A DNA stretch of 64,000 nucleotides from Oxytricha trifallax. Lineage: Eukaryota > Ciliophora > Spirotrichea > Sporadotrichida > Oxytrichidae. Made by a program: the position numbers and the translations under genes. The DNA is taken from contig ARYC01017763.1 of assembly GCA_000711775.1 (NCBI GenBank), positions 1 to 64,000 of the forward strand. The letters are read 5' to 3'. Positions 11,947-24,172 of this stretch are shown here, piece by piece. The notes below the pieces were generated by a model. The model did no database searches. It was given only the letters and a program-made list of their open reading frames with translations, and was not told where the DNA came from. How positions within the stretch are numbered: position 1 is the first letter of the stretch; each line of letters starts with the position of its first letter.

Positions 11947-13795
11947 ATGAAAGACTATTCCTTTTCAACGATTAATATTGGAAGGAAATTCGAAGTATCA
12001 CAACAAATTATTACAACTTATAAAAATCAGTTAATAGGGGCGGTTAATGAGGAAAAAATAGCAAACAAAGGAAGATAATAGAGAGATAAACAGTGAAAGC
12101 ACTAACAACGAAGGATACAGAAAATACGTAGATTAACACCAACAGGGCATTTGATTCTTTACAAAAATAATGAGAGGTCCATCTGATTGATAAATTAATT
12201 GAATTACTTAGAATTTTAAATAAATGAAGTTATAATAAATAAATAAATTCAATATTTATCATCAGATTTAAAATTAATTTTAGTGTAAAAGATTATGTAT
12301 TGTTTTTTTTCTAAGGAAAAGGTTATTAGTTCAGCCAAAGGTCTGGTTAGGTTATATATTAAGAAAGTGATAAAGTCGTTGGATTAAAAAATGGGAATTA
12401 TAGTCTGCGGTCTTAGCACTAGAAATAAGATAGATAAAGTATTGGTGAAAATATTTTAAGAAAAAAAGGAGTTAATGAGAGGTAGCTTTGTATCGAATGA
12501 TAGCGCAAATTATAAGAGGAGTTTAATCTCTAAGAATAGACACAATGATTCGACACGTGAAAATTGCATTAGAGAATATCATGGAAATATGCAAGAAATA
12601 AATTGATGAACTGTAACTTAAGAATGAGAGAATCAATAACTATATAGTTATGAAAGTTCAGGGCATTACTCATTAGGATATAATGATTGGAATTATAGAT
12701 TAGAAAGTATAGGAGTCTACTGGGAGAGATCTGTGGAAAAGAATTATTATTAGCTGCCAAGGATTTATAAAAACTGTCAATTTCGGATTAACTTTAAGAT
12801 AGAAAGGTATACCGAGTTTTGGAAATCTTCGGTTTAAGAAGTAGGGTAAATTGACTATTTTGCCATAGCACTTAAGGAATTGACGCAGGTTTTTTAACTC
12901 TATTTGTAAGATAGTAGGTAGAGATAAACTCCATTAGTAAATTAAGATCGAAGAATGGAGGTTAAGAATAATTAAGTTTAATTATAATTTTATCGGCTCA
13001 AAATAAACAAATGTGTGGCTTTATTATTTAAACCATAAGCTCGATCAATTGTCTCTCTTTAATAAACTAATCATGGTGTATAAATTGATACTATCCTAAT
13101 AATCATTAATTTCCTTCAATAATAATAATATATTTTAATTGAAATTATCACCCAATCTTTGTTCTTAATTAGCTTCTTAAGTTTTGTCATATTAGCATCT
13201 TAATTACGAAACAATATATAATACGAAGTGAAGATCGAGAGGACTGAGAAGAATAAGCCATGCTAATTGAAAATCACTTGGCAATCGAATCATCAATTGA
13301 TCCTATATATTGAATATTTGGCAAAGAATTGCTGTAGATGTAGAAATACCACCTGATTTTATACCTCAAATAAGATATTATTATATTTTGTTCTGGATTG
13401 CATTAAAGAGAATAAGATGCTAAGAATTCAAGAACATAAGGGTAAATTGCTGTGGTAAAATTGAACGAAGGGATCGTTAAATATAAATTATTGTTACTTC
13501 ATATTGAGATGTAGGATGAAATGGTATTGCTAATGAAGACCATCACAGAAATGTAGAAGTATTTGGTTTAGTATGTAAACATGTTAAGCGAAATCGAGAA
13601 AGGTGAAACTGAATTGTAAATCTGTCTCCTTACCAAAGTAATATTAAATTGTTCAACTAAAAAATAAACCAGAGTCCAGAAACGCGAGTGAAGGACGATA
13701 TTAAAAGGAATGAATAGACGATCAATCAAAAATTAGGAAATGATAAGCGGGTAGAAGCAGAAAAACATTTGTTTAAGTGAAACTAGTGATTAGTC
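11947..13795 (+). pseudogene. Broken gene of unknown function
   Basis: Several plus-strand pieces read as protein in the ciliate code: ATG 11947 to about 12090, 12305-12500, 12490-12875, and 13200-13690. The 12490-12875 piece is the longest, Lys/Ile-rich and likely helical, with a basic segment near 12790-12850. The 13380-13690 piece has amphipathic helix character. The pieces lie in different frames and are separated by AT-rich gaps (for example 12190-12300 and 13000-13190) that could be IESs or decayed introns. No family is recognised. This may be one germline gene cut by IESs or a pseudogene. Confidence 0.4.
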
Positions 13796-13799
13796 AGTT

Positions 13800-15084
13800 T
13801 ATACTTTACTTAGGACGCTAGAAATTACTAATTTATAAACAAAAAATGTGACTTACTATTAATATAAATTATATTCTATCTTATATAATTCATGCAATTA
13901 AATTCTTAAAAATGACAAATAATCAATCTATATAGATAAGATATAAGATTTATTGAATATTGATGCTGAAACACAATAAATTTGTAAATAATATTTCATA
14001 TAAATAATTATTTATAATTGTTTTTGTAATTTCATTAAGTTATAAATTATTGTTTATATGAAACTAGGATTTATTGAAGTTTTTTAATAATTCCTAAAAT
14101 ATATATATATATATATAGATATATTATAATTCTCATTTTAGTTGTAGTTTAATTTTCATATTTAAAAACAATAATTGTATGAAATATTAAAACAATTAAT
14201 CATAAAATATGCGAATCAGTATTAAACCTTTATGCATAACCATATAATATAAGTTCATCAAATGGTTAAGTAAAGATCTTTAAATCAATTAAGATTTTTC
14301 AAGACAATCTTATTAGAAATATGAAAAGAATAGGTATACAAAATTCTCTAGGTTAAATAGTTAAAAAAATGAAAAGATTGAGTTTTTATTTAGTGTAACT
14401 AAAGTAATCATCTCATAAAAAATGCAACAAAATTAATATTGAATTTATATAAAAAGGCGAGTTTTGTAATTTAAAATAAACAACAAATACGAATAATTCA
14501 TTATAATCTTATAAGAAATGATTATTTTTCATTTAGTTTACCAGAGAATTTAATAAATTAGCGATGAAAAACAATAGGTAATAGTTTAAATATAATGAAA
14601 ATAAATAAACTATACAAAATGAAGAAAATTCATAATTATATAATAAATGAGTGATTTAAAATATTAGAAATATTTTAAATTTTCATAGAAAATCGCTATA
14701 TAAAGAAAACATTAAAACAATTCTTAATTTTAGTAATAATAAAGCATAAAGACAATTTTCAAGGGAGAAAGCTAAAGATTATTATTTATGGAGCTGTTCT
14801 TTAAACCAGACATTAAACGAACACATAAGATAAATACTCTAGTAAAAAAATGGTTAACCACTAATTGAAAAACGATATGGTAAAAAATATTTAAATCATA
14901 AAATTCTCCAAAATTACTCAGCCGGAATATCTCTAAAAATACTTCAAAAAAAGAGCGACTTTAGATACAAGGCTTGTGATAGAATTATATAAATTAAGTT
15001 TTAGTTGGAAAAATACTCGCTAATATTTAAAATTCACTTTTCATTTTTATTATCATTTCAAGGCAAATATCTACTTCGCAAATC
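13800..15084. other. AT-rich spacer
   Basis: About 1.3 kb of very AT-rich sequence with a short AT dinucleotide run near 14100-14120. No gene or repeat structure is supported. Confidence 0.6.
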
Positions 15085-15086
15085 GT

Positions 15087-15560
15087 CTTAAATTAAGAAC
15101 TCACTTAGGTGATTCTTCTGCATATGCTTCTTAACCTTAGCCTAGAGAGCATAAGATTTTTTACAAGTCGTGCAAAAGTACCTGCCATCAACCTTATCAT
15201 GCTTAAAATACACTTTAGCCTTACCAGAGTGAACCTCTTTCATATGTCTCTTCTAACTGCAATCGGTCGAGATGAAAATTAGCAGTCTTTAGCATGCAAA
15301 AGTTTTATTTTTTCAATCTGTAGAGGTCCTTTCCTTCCTCAGCAACTTCTATTAATGTTTAGACTCCCACATATGCTGGCTTTTTCTTTTTTTAATTTAT
15401 ATGAAGAATACGCTTGCTTCATTACAAGAGCTCTAAGCTCTCATTCCTTCTCAATGTATATAACTTCTGGTTTCTGATTTGAACTAAAGTTGACCTATGA
15501 TTAACCAGTTACTATACCAACTACTTTACGATTTTAATTTGCAGCCATGTTTAAATTCAA
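15087..15560 (-). pseudogene. TBE 57-kDa gene, zinc-finger part only
   Basis: The minus strand keeps the N-terminal part of the TBE zinc-finger/kinase gene. The second C2H2 finger is visible near 15105-15190 (CTTC spacing followed by two histidines). The kinase half present in the complete copy is missing because the element is truncated here. Frame breaks make it non-coding. Confidence 0.7.
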
Positions 15561-16106
15561 ATTTCTATTATAAAGCTACAATAAGCACACTTACAAGAGC
15601 CACTCTTCAAAGGAGCAACTTATGTGAAAACCATGGTTTGATTTCTGGTGTAAGTAACCATACTTCTCTGTAATTTATAACTATAAATTTTCTAATTTTA
15701 CCCTATATATTTTTGATTTGTGTACCAACTCAGATAAAGTCCAGGTTTGTTCTGGTACCAATTAAGTTTTAAACCAGATTGGAATTTTTTCATTAAAACC
15801 TCACTGGATTAAAACTAAGTACTTTATAAGTTTTGGTACTAATAAATTGGAACCAATTAAACTTAAACGGATTTATACCAGTACTAATTAAATTTAAACT
15901 ATTATAGTACTAATTTAATGGAACTAAATTGATAAAAATGGAGCTCCATCTCTGAAGTTTGTTACAGCTTCTGCGAACTTTCTCCACGTATCTTTACAGG
16001 GTTGACCTCCTATAAGATGCCCATTTTAATAGTAAGATTTCAAACAATAGGATCCAAAAGTCTATAAATTAAAACTTGAAATTTATTAATAGGAAGAGGA
16101 ACAAAG

Positions 16107-16894
16107 ATGGAATCAATGAGTTCTACAATGAAAAAGGTGGAAGCCCAAGAAATGATCTCAAGATTCAGGAGCAAGGAAGATTTCTATCAATGCCTTACTT
16201 AACATGGTAAAATAAATTGATGATAATCAACAAAATATGCAGTTGGTCTATTCCATCCAACGATGGAAGGTACCAAAATATCATTCTTAAAAGCTATACT
16301 CCGTTATGAGAAGAAAGCTTTTAAAAACTAAGATATTAAGTTGATAGAAATACCAAATTACCCAGAGATATTTGTCACTAGTCTCTATGAGGATACTAAT
16401 GAAAGATGAAGAGTTGGTAGTAACCTTCCTAATAAGAAACAGCTCTCTAACAATTTTCCAAAAAGGAGCTTCTTCTTTGGTGTACTTGGTACTTTGAGAG
16501 AAGGTTATCTAAGAGAAATAATTGAAGAAGCTCACAAGAAACGCTACTCAATTTCTCAGAAGATTTAAAGAAGCAAGGGATACTCATAAGCGAGAGCTGG
16601 CTGCTGAACTTAAGAAGCATCCTTATCTCTCTAGTAATCTTTTATATATAACTTTGTAGGGAAACCTGGAACTGGTATATTCCTAATGAAAGAGAATGCA
16701 AAAGTTCACAGAGAGAGATATTCTTAAACCATTCATTAAGTTAGCAAGAGACTTTATAAAAAGGTTTAAAACCTGATGAATATGAATATAGATACTGGTG
16801 CTGGTTCAAAGAGATGAAACATGGGTCCAAGTTAAGCACCAGTGGAAGAAAGAAAGAGAAGCCGAATCCTTTGAAGAGTTCGTTCGATATGTGA
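16107..16894 (+). pseudogene. TBE 22-kDa gene relic
   Basis: This starts with an ATG at the same place as in the complete TBE and ends at a matching TGA (16892-16894). Several frameshifts break it, but the conserved block that includes RRSFFFGVLGTLRE-like sequence near 16460-16500 is easy to follow. Function of the 22-kDa protein is not known; it is a constant TBE gene. Confidence 0.75.
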
Positions 16895-16899
16895 AATAA

Positions 16900-17805
16900 T
16901 TTATTCATTTAAGTCTAACACTTATTAATAAACATTCATTCTAACCTTCCTTGCACATATCGTAGTCTAGTCCTAAACCACTCTCTTGCAACTACTCTGT
17001 ATGTGATCTATTGTATTGATTGGTAGATCATGCATTAGGTGATACAGCAGTAACTTCTTGTAGTGAGTCTTAATCTAACTCCAGTAGAATTCGATTCCAT
17101 TAATTGTGGACTGTAAGGAACGTTATACACAGGAGTTATGTTTAACTCTTCATAAGCTTTCTAAGACTTCTTTGTCTAATGAACTGATAGGTTATCAACA
17201 AACAGGATAATTTTTATCGTTGTACTTATTTCTTAGTTTATGTGAGAACTCTATATACTGCTCTCTCTTAATAGAGCGAGGGTGAATAACATAAGTTTCT
17301 GAGGCTGAATCTTTACTAATACCAGCTTAAATTGCATGAGTGATAACCTTTACCTTTTAGTCATACACTTCTTTATTATCATACTTATTGTACCAAGACT
17401 TATTGATAAAGAAGTTGAATGTAAACACTACTTCATCAGCGTGTATGGACTTTTTATGTTTTTATCAATAGCCCTCTGCATTTAATCATATATATAGTTT
17501 TTAAATTATTACTATAAAATGGCACTGTAAAATCAATCACTCTCTTGACTCTGTTGACAGTCTTGAAAGTAATACAACTTCTTCTATAAATTTTTGCTAT
17601 AGTCTATGGAGAGATGCGCATGTCAGGAAACCTGCGATGAAACATTACAGCTCGCTAGTCAAGTGGAAAGTGTGCCCAATACTTAAGAGTCTTAGAATCG
17701 CAGAGATAGTCATTATGCTGCTTAGAGAACTTTTATCTTCTTGCAGGATGTTATCAAGAACCAGCATTAAAATACTAAACAGCTTTTCAATCATTGTAGG
17801 ATGAC
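16900..17805 (-). pseudogene. TBE 42-kDa transposase relic
   Basis: The minus strand matches the DDE transposase of the complete element but lacks the N-terminus. The HADE catalytic block is near 17440. The likely intron (GTGCC...GCAG, about 50 nt near 17475-17530) is shared with the intact copy. An in-frame TGA lies at the same codon as in the complete TBE, in front of a conserved HPAR motif. A one-base gap precedes the NGIEFYW motif that carries the last catalytic Glu, near 17085. Confidence 0.75.
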
Positions 17806-17810
17806 TTATA

Positions 17811-18203
17811 TATACTATACTATTGTAATTAATATAAAATCTACAAAATTTTATAATAATTAAAATATCATATTTACCAAAATTCAAATTTAATATTTAT
17901 TAGAATTTTACTTTTGGTGTTTAAACAATTTAATATAAAATCGGCAAAATTCGGATTTAAGAGAATCAGGCTATTTCTTATATTTTAATGATGACATAAG
18001 AATAGTAAATATAGATTTTTCTTTTTAGAAATTATAAAATTTTAAAAATCCTGAAAATTTGTAAACTGAATATTTATTTTTAGTTCCAATAACCTTAAAT
18101 ATTATGAAACAAAATTAATCAATTTTAGAATTAATATTTACTTAATCAAAATTATTTTCGTTGTTTCTCACCATTCTTATTCAATAACTAAATGCAGATT
18201 GAG
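17811..18203. other. AT-rich spacer between two TBE copies
   Basis: About 390 bp of AT-rich sequence; no coding stretch or TBE similarity is seen. Confidence 0.5.
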
Positions 18204-18206
18204 ATT

Positions 18207-18287
18207 CAAAACCCCAAAACCCCTTAGTGAGGTTTATAAGTGCTTTGATTTGTAGGGTATAGTTGGGGTCTTATTGGGGTTAGTAGA
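18207..18287. repeat. TBE left terminal inverted repeat
   Basis: An 81-bp repeat matching the reverse complement of 22243-22323 without mismatch. The outer 17 nt are C4A4 telomere repeat; the rest is the TBE-specific part ending at GTTAGTAGA. Confidence 0.95.
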
Positions 18288-18344
18288 CAAATGCAGGTTT
18301 TATCTTAATTTAATGAATATTTAATGAATTTTAGTTTACTTAAA

Positions 18345-19804
18345 TCATACAAATTTTATCTGCTTGTCTTTATTATATATTTTGAACCTTGCTCTCTCAA
18401 ATGAGTCAAGTATGTCATCTAATGTTTACCGAGGATAGTTAGGAGCTCTCACGATTATCATCTCTACTATGCTTTTAATTTCTTAGCAGACATCTTCTTA
18501 CTTTATATGTTTCTGAGCCAAACTTATTGATTATTGTTCATGCTTTGTACCAAAGTAAGACATACATTCCATGTCACTTTCTAATATTATTGCTGCTACT
18601 GCCCAAACATCCCATTAAAGAGAACCATTAGTCCACTTCTCTCTTATTGGGAAGTAACCTGGAGTACCAAGTACCTGTGCTAAAGTGACAATCTCCTTAT
18701 CTTAAGCTCTATTGAAATCGATAACCACTACTTCTAAAGGGCAGAGATTTAGCATAACGTTTTCAGGCTTCAAATCTCTATGAACATATCCAAGTTCATG
18801 CAATTCCTTAATACCCTGAATCATATCTGAGAGTATATCGTTTAAATCATCAGGGTATCTATTGTGATATAGGTAGTCTCTCAGAGTCATCTCAAATTTC
18901 TTTAGCGTTAATGCGATGAAACCATAACTTAAAATAACACCATTTAGCTTAAGCAAATTCTTGCAGTCTTTTCTTTAGGCCTCTCTAGTACCATGTATTC
19001 ATTAGCAAACTCGTTCTAATACTGTTGGTTCTTAATAAGATAACTGAATGGATACACCTTGTATGCATACTCATCAACTACTATGAGCTATGCTTTTGCA
19101 GGCACGTTTATATTCAAGTAGTTTTCAATACAAGTGCTGAGATCAACTGCATTTAATGCAGGTATATTCATAGCCTTCGCTTAGAAGCATGCTAAAATTG
19201 TATTACCTGCTGGCTGGTTCATCGATTCATATCGCTTCTGTCTCTTGAGTCTCTCTTGCTGCTCTCTATATGACTCAAGAGTATTAGATTTTCTTTTAGC
19301 TGGCACTAGTTTTTTAGTCTCTTAATCTTCAATCAAGAACTCACTGAGGTGTTGCTTTTGCATATGCCTTTTAACTGTAGCTGAGTGAGTATATGATTTC
19401 ATGCATGTCGTACACTATTACCTACCATCTACCTTTTCATGCTTGAAATAGATCTTGGCTTTGCCAGAGTGTACCTCTTTAAGGTGTCTCTTCAAGCTTT
19501 GTTCAGTTGAGAAATGATTCTAGCAGTCTTCACATTAATATGTTTTTATCTTTTAGATTGGTTGCTTTTCTTTTAGCTCCTCAACATAATAAATTTAAGT
19601 TTAAACCCCTATTTCTGCGCTCTCCCTCTGGTTTAATACTTCTATGATAAAAACCTCTGCTTCAAATTCAAGAGCTCTTAGCTCTACCTCCCTCTCAACA
19701 TAAATGATTTCAGGCTTTTTAGTGGAGCCAAAGTTGAGCATTGATTGACCTGCTCCTAAAAGTTCAGCTCTACGATTTAAGTTGACCGCCATGTTTAAAT
19801 TCAA
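18345..19804 (-). pseudogene. TBE 57-kDa zinc-finger/protein kinase
   Basis: Minus strand, ATG 19804 (a second ATG lies four codons in) to TGA 18345-18347, about 486 codons. Two C2H2 zinc fingers lie near 19490-19550 and 19357-19420. The C-terminal half is a protein kinase domain with the catalytic motif HRDLKPEN near 18757-18783 and, where DFG normally sits, DFNRA, followed by a GTPGYFP activation-loop ending. A missing Gly in DFG is unusual and should be compared with other TBE copies. A one-base frameshift near 18956 separates the finger and kinase halves. Role in transposition is not known; DNA binding plus kinase suggests regulation. Confidence 0.9.
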
Positions 19805-20358
19805 ATTTAAATTTCTATTATAAAGCTCTTAAAACCTCTATAGCTATATCTGGACTATATAGGAGTTGCAACAGAATTAATGATGGTTTGATCTAAGCTC
19901 TAAGAATTCATATTTATACTCAGTTTATAAGTATAATTTTCGTAATTTTACTCTTAATAATTTTGATTCTGGTACCAACTCAGATAAAGTTCAGGTTGGT
20001 ACTGGTACCAATTAAGTTTTAAACCAGATTGGAACTTTTCCATTAAAACCTTGCTGGATTAAAACTAGGTACTAATTAAGTTTTGGTACTATTAAATTGG
20101 TACCAATTAAATTAAAACGAATTTAGTACCGATACTAATCAAATTTAAACAAATTTAGTACTAATTTAATGGAACTAAATTGATAAAAATGGAGCTCCAT
20201 CTCTGAAATTTGTTACAGCTTCTGCCAGCTTTCACCACGTATCCTTACCAGGTTGACCTCCTATAAGATGCCCATATTTAATACTAAGATTTTTAACAGT
20301 AGGATCCAGAACTCTATATATTAAAATTTGAAATTCAATAACAAGAGAAGGAGCAAGT

Positions 20359-21150
20359 ATGGAATCTATAAGTACTGCAATGAAGAGGGTTGAAGCTTAA
20401 GAAATGATCTCAAGATTTAGAAGCAAGGAAGACCTCTATCGATACCTCACTTAGCATGGTAAGCATGTGACATATACTTAATCATATGCTATAGTGGGTT
20501 TATTCTGCCAACGATGGAAGGTACCAAAATTCATTCTTAAAAGCTATACTCTGCGATGAGAAGAAAGCCTTCAAAAACAGTGAAATAAAGTTGATAGATA
20601 TTCCAAACTACCCAGAGATTTCAGTTACTAATCTCTACGAGGATGCGATGAAAGATGAAGAATCGGTAGTTTATCTTCCTACCAAGAACCAACTCTCTAA
20701 CAAGCTTCCAGAAAGGAGATACTTCTTTGGAGTTCTTGGCACTTTAAGAGAGAGTTATCTCAGAGAGATCATTGAAGAAGCTCACAAAAAACGCTACTCT
20801 ATTTCTCTGAAATAAGATTAAAAGAAGCAAGGCATACTAATAAGCGAGACCTGGCTCGCTGAGCTTAAGAAGCATCCATTCCTCTCTCGTAAGCTTTGAT
20901 TCATAACATTGTAGGGAAACCTGGAACTGGTATATTCCTAATGAAAGAGCATGCGAAGGTCCACAGAGAGAGAAAGTCATAGACTATTTATGAAGTGAGC
21001 AAGAGACTTTATAAAGATGTTTAAAAGCCAGAAGAAATGAACATAGATGCAGGAGCTGGCACAAAGAGAAGAAATTTAGGCCCAAGCAAGCCATAAGAAG
21101 AGGAGAATAAAGAAAAGCCAAACCCCTTTATGGGTTAGTTTAATATGTGA
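20359..21150 (+). pseudogene. TBE 22-kDa gene
   Basis: ATG 20359 to TGA 21148-21150. The N-terminal part (MESISTAMKRVEA) reads to about 20555, where one base shift moves to the frame that continues through YFFGVLGTLRE near 20728-20760. A second break near 20898 is followed by the acidic tail. The gene ends 6 bp from the end of the convergent transposase gene. The protein has no recognised domain and its role in the TBE is unknown. The two frame breaks mean this copy is non-functional unless corrected. Confidence 0.85.
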
Positions 21151-21156
21151 ACTTAT

Positions 21157-22221
21157 TCATTCATTTAAATCTAAAACTTATTTATAAACATTCATTCTTC
21201 CTTCTCTCGCACAAACTGTTGTCTTGTCTAAGCTTACTCTCTTGCAGCTACTCTGAATCAAGTCTACTGTATATATAGGCAAGTCAAGCATTAGGTGATA
21301 TAGCAGCAGTTTCTTGTAGTGGGTCTTGATTTAACTCCAGTAGAATTCAATTCCATTAAATTAAAGGGCTGTAAGGAACATTGTATACATGAGTAATGTT
21401 TAACTCTTCATAAGCTTTCTTAGACTCCTTAGTCTTATGAACTGAGAGGTTATCAACAAACAGGATGATCTCTTGGTTACTATACTTCTCTCTGAGCTTA
21501 TGTAGGAACTCTATATACTACTCTCGCTTAATAGAGCGGGGGTGAATAACATAACTCTCTAAACCTGAATCTTCACTTATACCAGCTGAAATTGCATGGA
21601 TGACTACCTTCACTTTTTAATCATAGACTTCTATATTATCATACTTCTTATACCAATAATTATTTATAAAGGTGTTGAAGGTGAATACAGCTTCATCAGC
21701 GTGTATGAACTTGATGTTATTAGTAATAGCTCTCTGCATTTAATCATATATAAAGTTTAAATTATACTATAAAATAGCACTGTAAAATCAATCACTCTCT
21801 TCACTCTGTTGACAGTCTTGAAAGTAATACCAGTTCTTCTATAAATATTAGCTATAGTCTAAGGAGAGATACGCATGTCAGGAAACTTGCGATGAAACAT
21901 CACAGCTCGCTAGTCTAGTGGAAAGTGTGCCCAATACTTTAAAGTCTTCGAGTCGCAGAGGTAGTCAATATGGTGCTGTGAGAACTTTTATTTTCTTGCA
22001 GGATGCTTTCAAGTGCCTGAATTATAATGCTAAACAGCCAACAAGCAATGATACCTAACTGTTGAGGCACTCTTGCGCAGGAGCTTTGCTATAGCAGCAT
22101 AATTCATTACTGGTTTGACTTAGTCTATATTAATACTTGTACCATACCTAAGCTTAAGCAGTAAATCTAAATATTACTCATCATAAATAGACCCTAAATT
22201 TCGTTAATTTTTGTTTCTCAT
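21157..22221 (-). pseudogene. TBE 42-kDa DDE transposase
   Basis: ATG 22221 to TGA 21157-21159. A Tc1/mariner-type transposase: N-terminal helical DNA-binding part, then catalytic blocks HADEAVF near 21690-21710, LFVDNLSVH near 21440-21470, and NGIEFYW near 21350. Removing a 47-nt GT-AG intron (GTGCT...GCAG near 21735-21785) restores the frame between DFT and RAITNN. An in-frame TGA lies near 22015 before the HPAR motif and a small frameshift precedes the last catalytic Glu. The protein would bind the terminal repeats and cut the element out; TBE transposases are implicated in developmental DNA elimination. Confidence 0.9.
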
Positions 22222-22242
22222 TTTGCAAATTGGCCTAATTTC

Positions 22243-22323
22243 TCTACTAACCCCAATAAGACCCCAACTATACCCTACAAATCAAAGCACTTATAAACCT
22301 CACTAAGGGGTTTTGGGGTTTTG
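22243..22323. repeat. TBE right terminal inverted repeat
   Basis: Reverse complement of the left repeat over 81 bp, ending with the telomere-like GGGGTTTTGGGGTTTTG and followed by the ATT target duplicate. Confidence 0.95.
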
Positions 22324-22326
22324 ATT

Positions 22327-23107
22327 GTTATTTATCTTCCCCTCTAAGATATTAATATGTGGTTTAAAAAAAATAATAAAAGCTTTGATAAGTATTAAAG
22401 GAAATTTTTAATATTTCATATTAATTGATTCCCTTAAAAGTTTATGTTTATTTTCATATTTTTTTATAGTTCATGAAATTAAAATATTATTTTTATATTC
22501 CAAATAAAGTTTGTTTTTAAAAATCATGTTTATTCAAATTATTAAGAATTTTAAATATTATATGAAGCTCTTAAATTAACAATAATGATACTGTAATAAT
22601 TTGCATTAATGACCAATACTAAGCCAAGTTATTCATATTGTCTTTAGTTATTAAAATAAAATGGAAATTAATAAAGAGAGAGATGCTCATATAAAAAAGA
22701 ATGCTAGCCAATAAAGATTAAATGCAAAAGTATTATGAGTTTGAGGTGCAATATTAAGTAGATAAGGTAAAGTTTAGAATTATAGCAATGGTTAAGCTTC
22801 TGACTTGATAATAAAAAAAATATTAATCGTTTGTATTTGTTAAATTTATAGTATGATTGATAAAAAGAAATTTTAAATAAAGTGAAGATAAATTTGATAC
22901 TAACTTTGATTATTTAGAAATTGGGAAAATCTATTATCAGTCATAAATTGTTGATAGTATTTTTAATTTCAAAATAGTTAGTAACCTTCAAACTGATTAT
23001 TATTAGATTATAAAAAGTAGGGAGTAAAAGAAGTTTAAAGATAATTGGAATGTACAGTAACATTTGTCTTTAAATTATTAAATATTAATCCCTAATCCCT
23101 TAAGTAA
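22327..23107. other. AT-rich spacer
   Basis: About 780 bp, AT-rich. A 24-codon ORF begins at ATG 22661 but ends at TGA; nothing else is supported. Confidence 0.5.
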
Positions 23108-23212
23108 ACCCTAATAAAACACAATAAAGCATGCGTTAATGCTCCCTTACATCAATCAAAAATTAAAGCAAACTACTGAAGGGTTTTGAGGTTTTTATTG
23201 CTTTTAAGTATT
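23108..23212. mobile_element. Worn TBE terminal-repeat relic
   Basis: The sequence is a degraded match to the TBE right end: AAACCCTAATAAAACACAAT near 23108 resembles the CCCCAATAAGACCCCAACTA part, and CTACTGAAGGGTTTTGAGGT near 23176 resembles CACTAAGGGGTTTTGGGGTT. The order and spacing fit the TBE terminus. No partner end is visible nearby, so this is a solo or mostly deleted copy. Confidence 0.5.
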
Positions 23213-23230
23213 GTTTTTCATTCTATTATT

Positions 23231-23640
23231 GTAGGAATAGAATTGAATATGGGAAATAAATTTAAATTAAATAAATAATTAATTAAATTATTGGCAGTTA
23301 AAGTTGGCCAATTTGAACGATCTTGTGCTCATTCGATAGAAAATTCAAAATTATCTGGACTTTACTTTTGTTAATACTATTTAATCTCATTCCTGAAGCT
23401 AAAGATTACTTGACTTTAATTGAATGCCTATAAATTAATAAAATTATACCCTCACATTAAAGTCAAGTAATCTTGCTTCAGGAATGAGATTAAATAGTAC
23501 CGCCATAGTAAAGTCCAGCTAATTTTGAATTCTATCGAATGAGCCCAAGATCGTTCAAATTGGCTAACTTTAACTGCCAATAATTTAATTAATTATTTAT
23601 TTTATTTAAATTTATTTCCCAAATTCAATTGTATTCCTTC
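23231..23640. mobile_element. Foldback/MITE element, about 410 bp
   Basis: Two arms of about 190 bp are near-perfect reverse complements, with an AT-rich centre near 23435. Arms begin GTAGGAATAGAATTGAAT (left) and GAAGGAATACAATTGAAT (right, reverse complement). There is no ORF. The outer sequence resembles the ends of the Rep-helicase element at 32851-35132, and inner arm sequence resembles the element at 32115-32471, so it is probably a short non-autonomous relative. Confidence 0.85.
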
Positions 23641-24172
23641 TTTTAATATTACTTGATAAATCCTTTTGCAAGACTTTCATAAAACATGACTCAATTTAAT
23701 ATAATTCAAAAGATTTAATCACAGATACTACTATCTTTTATTGATTTCTATTACCTATTAATAAAAAAGTTAATTAAATAGTTAAAATAAAACTAACCCA
23801 TAATTATATTAAATTTATTATAAAAATATAAGAAAAAAATTAGAATGATTAATTCATAAAATATATAACTTCTATATTTATAGTATATAAAACCATATAA
23901 ACTGATTAATTTAGCAGTATTATTTAATTAATTATATTTTATTTTTTTATTTAAGGAATGATATAAAAACTTAGCAAGCATTAAATATTAATGTAATTCA
24001 TAGAAATGGGAGATTAATTTAATAATTATAATATTAATTTGATCACAATGAGGTCCGGGAGACCCCCAAATAGTTAAATGTAAGATAATATATAATGGTC
24101 AAGCCCTTTTAAATTTAGTGTTCAGTTGATTGAACAAAAATCTACTTCAGTCTAACTCATCGATCAGTAGAG

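Larger units (their letters stand above)
15085..17810. mobile_element. Truncated TBE transposon relic
   Basis: This stretch is collinear with 19320-22050 of the complete TBE downstream, in the same orientation, and clearly similar throughout. It keeps the zinc-finger part of the 57-kDa gene, the 22-kDa gene and most of the transposase. It lacks the kinase half, both terminal inverted repeats and the transposase N-terminus. Similarity stops abruptly at both ends, near 15085 and 17810, so both ends were lost by deletion or overwritten. Many small indels mark it as old. Confidence 0.85.
18207..22323. mobile_element. Complete TBE transposon (telomere-bearing element)
   Basis: A 4117-bp element, the usual TBE1 size. 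Both ends carry perfect 81-bp inverted repeats, starting with CAAAACCCCAAAACCCC, the 17 nt of telomere-like sequence that define the family. ATT flanks both sides (18204-18206 and 22324-22326), matching the ANT target duplication known for TBEs. It holds the three expected genes: zinc-finger/kinase (minus), 22-kDa (plus) and transposase (minus). TBEs are removed in bulk during macronuclear development, and their transposases are thought to take part in genome rearrangement. Each gene in this copy has at least one frame break, so it is probably not autonomous now. Confidence 0.97.

Noticed and set aside
12868-12890. GGAATTGACG resembling a small-subunit rRNA motif
   Set aside because: The surrounding sequence does not match rRNA and lies inside a reading frame; the match is too short.
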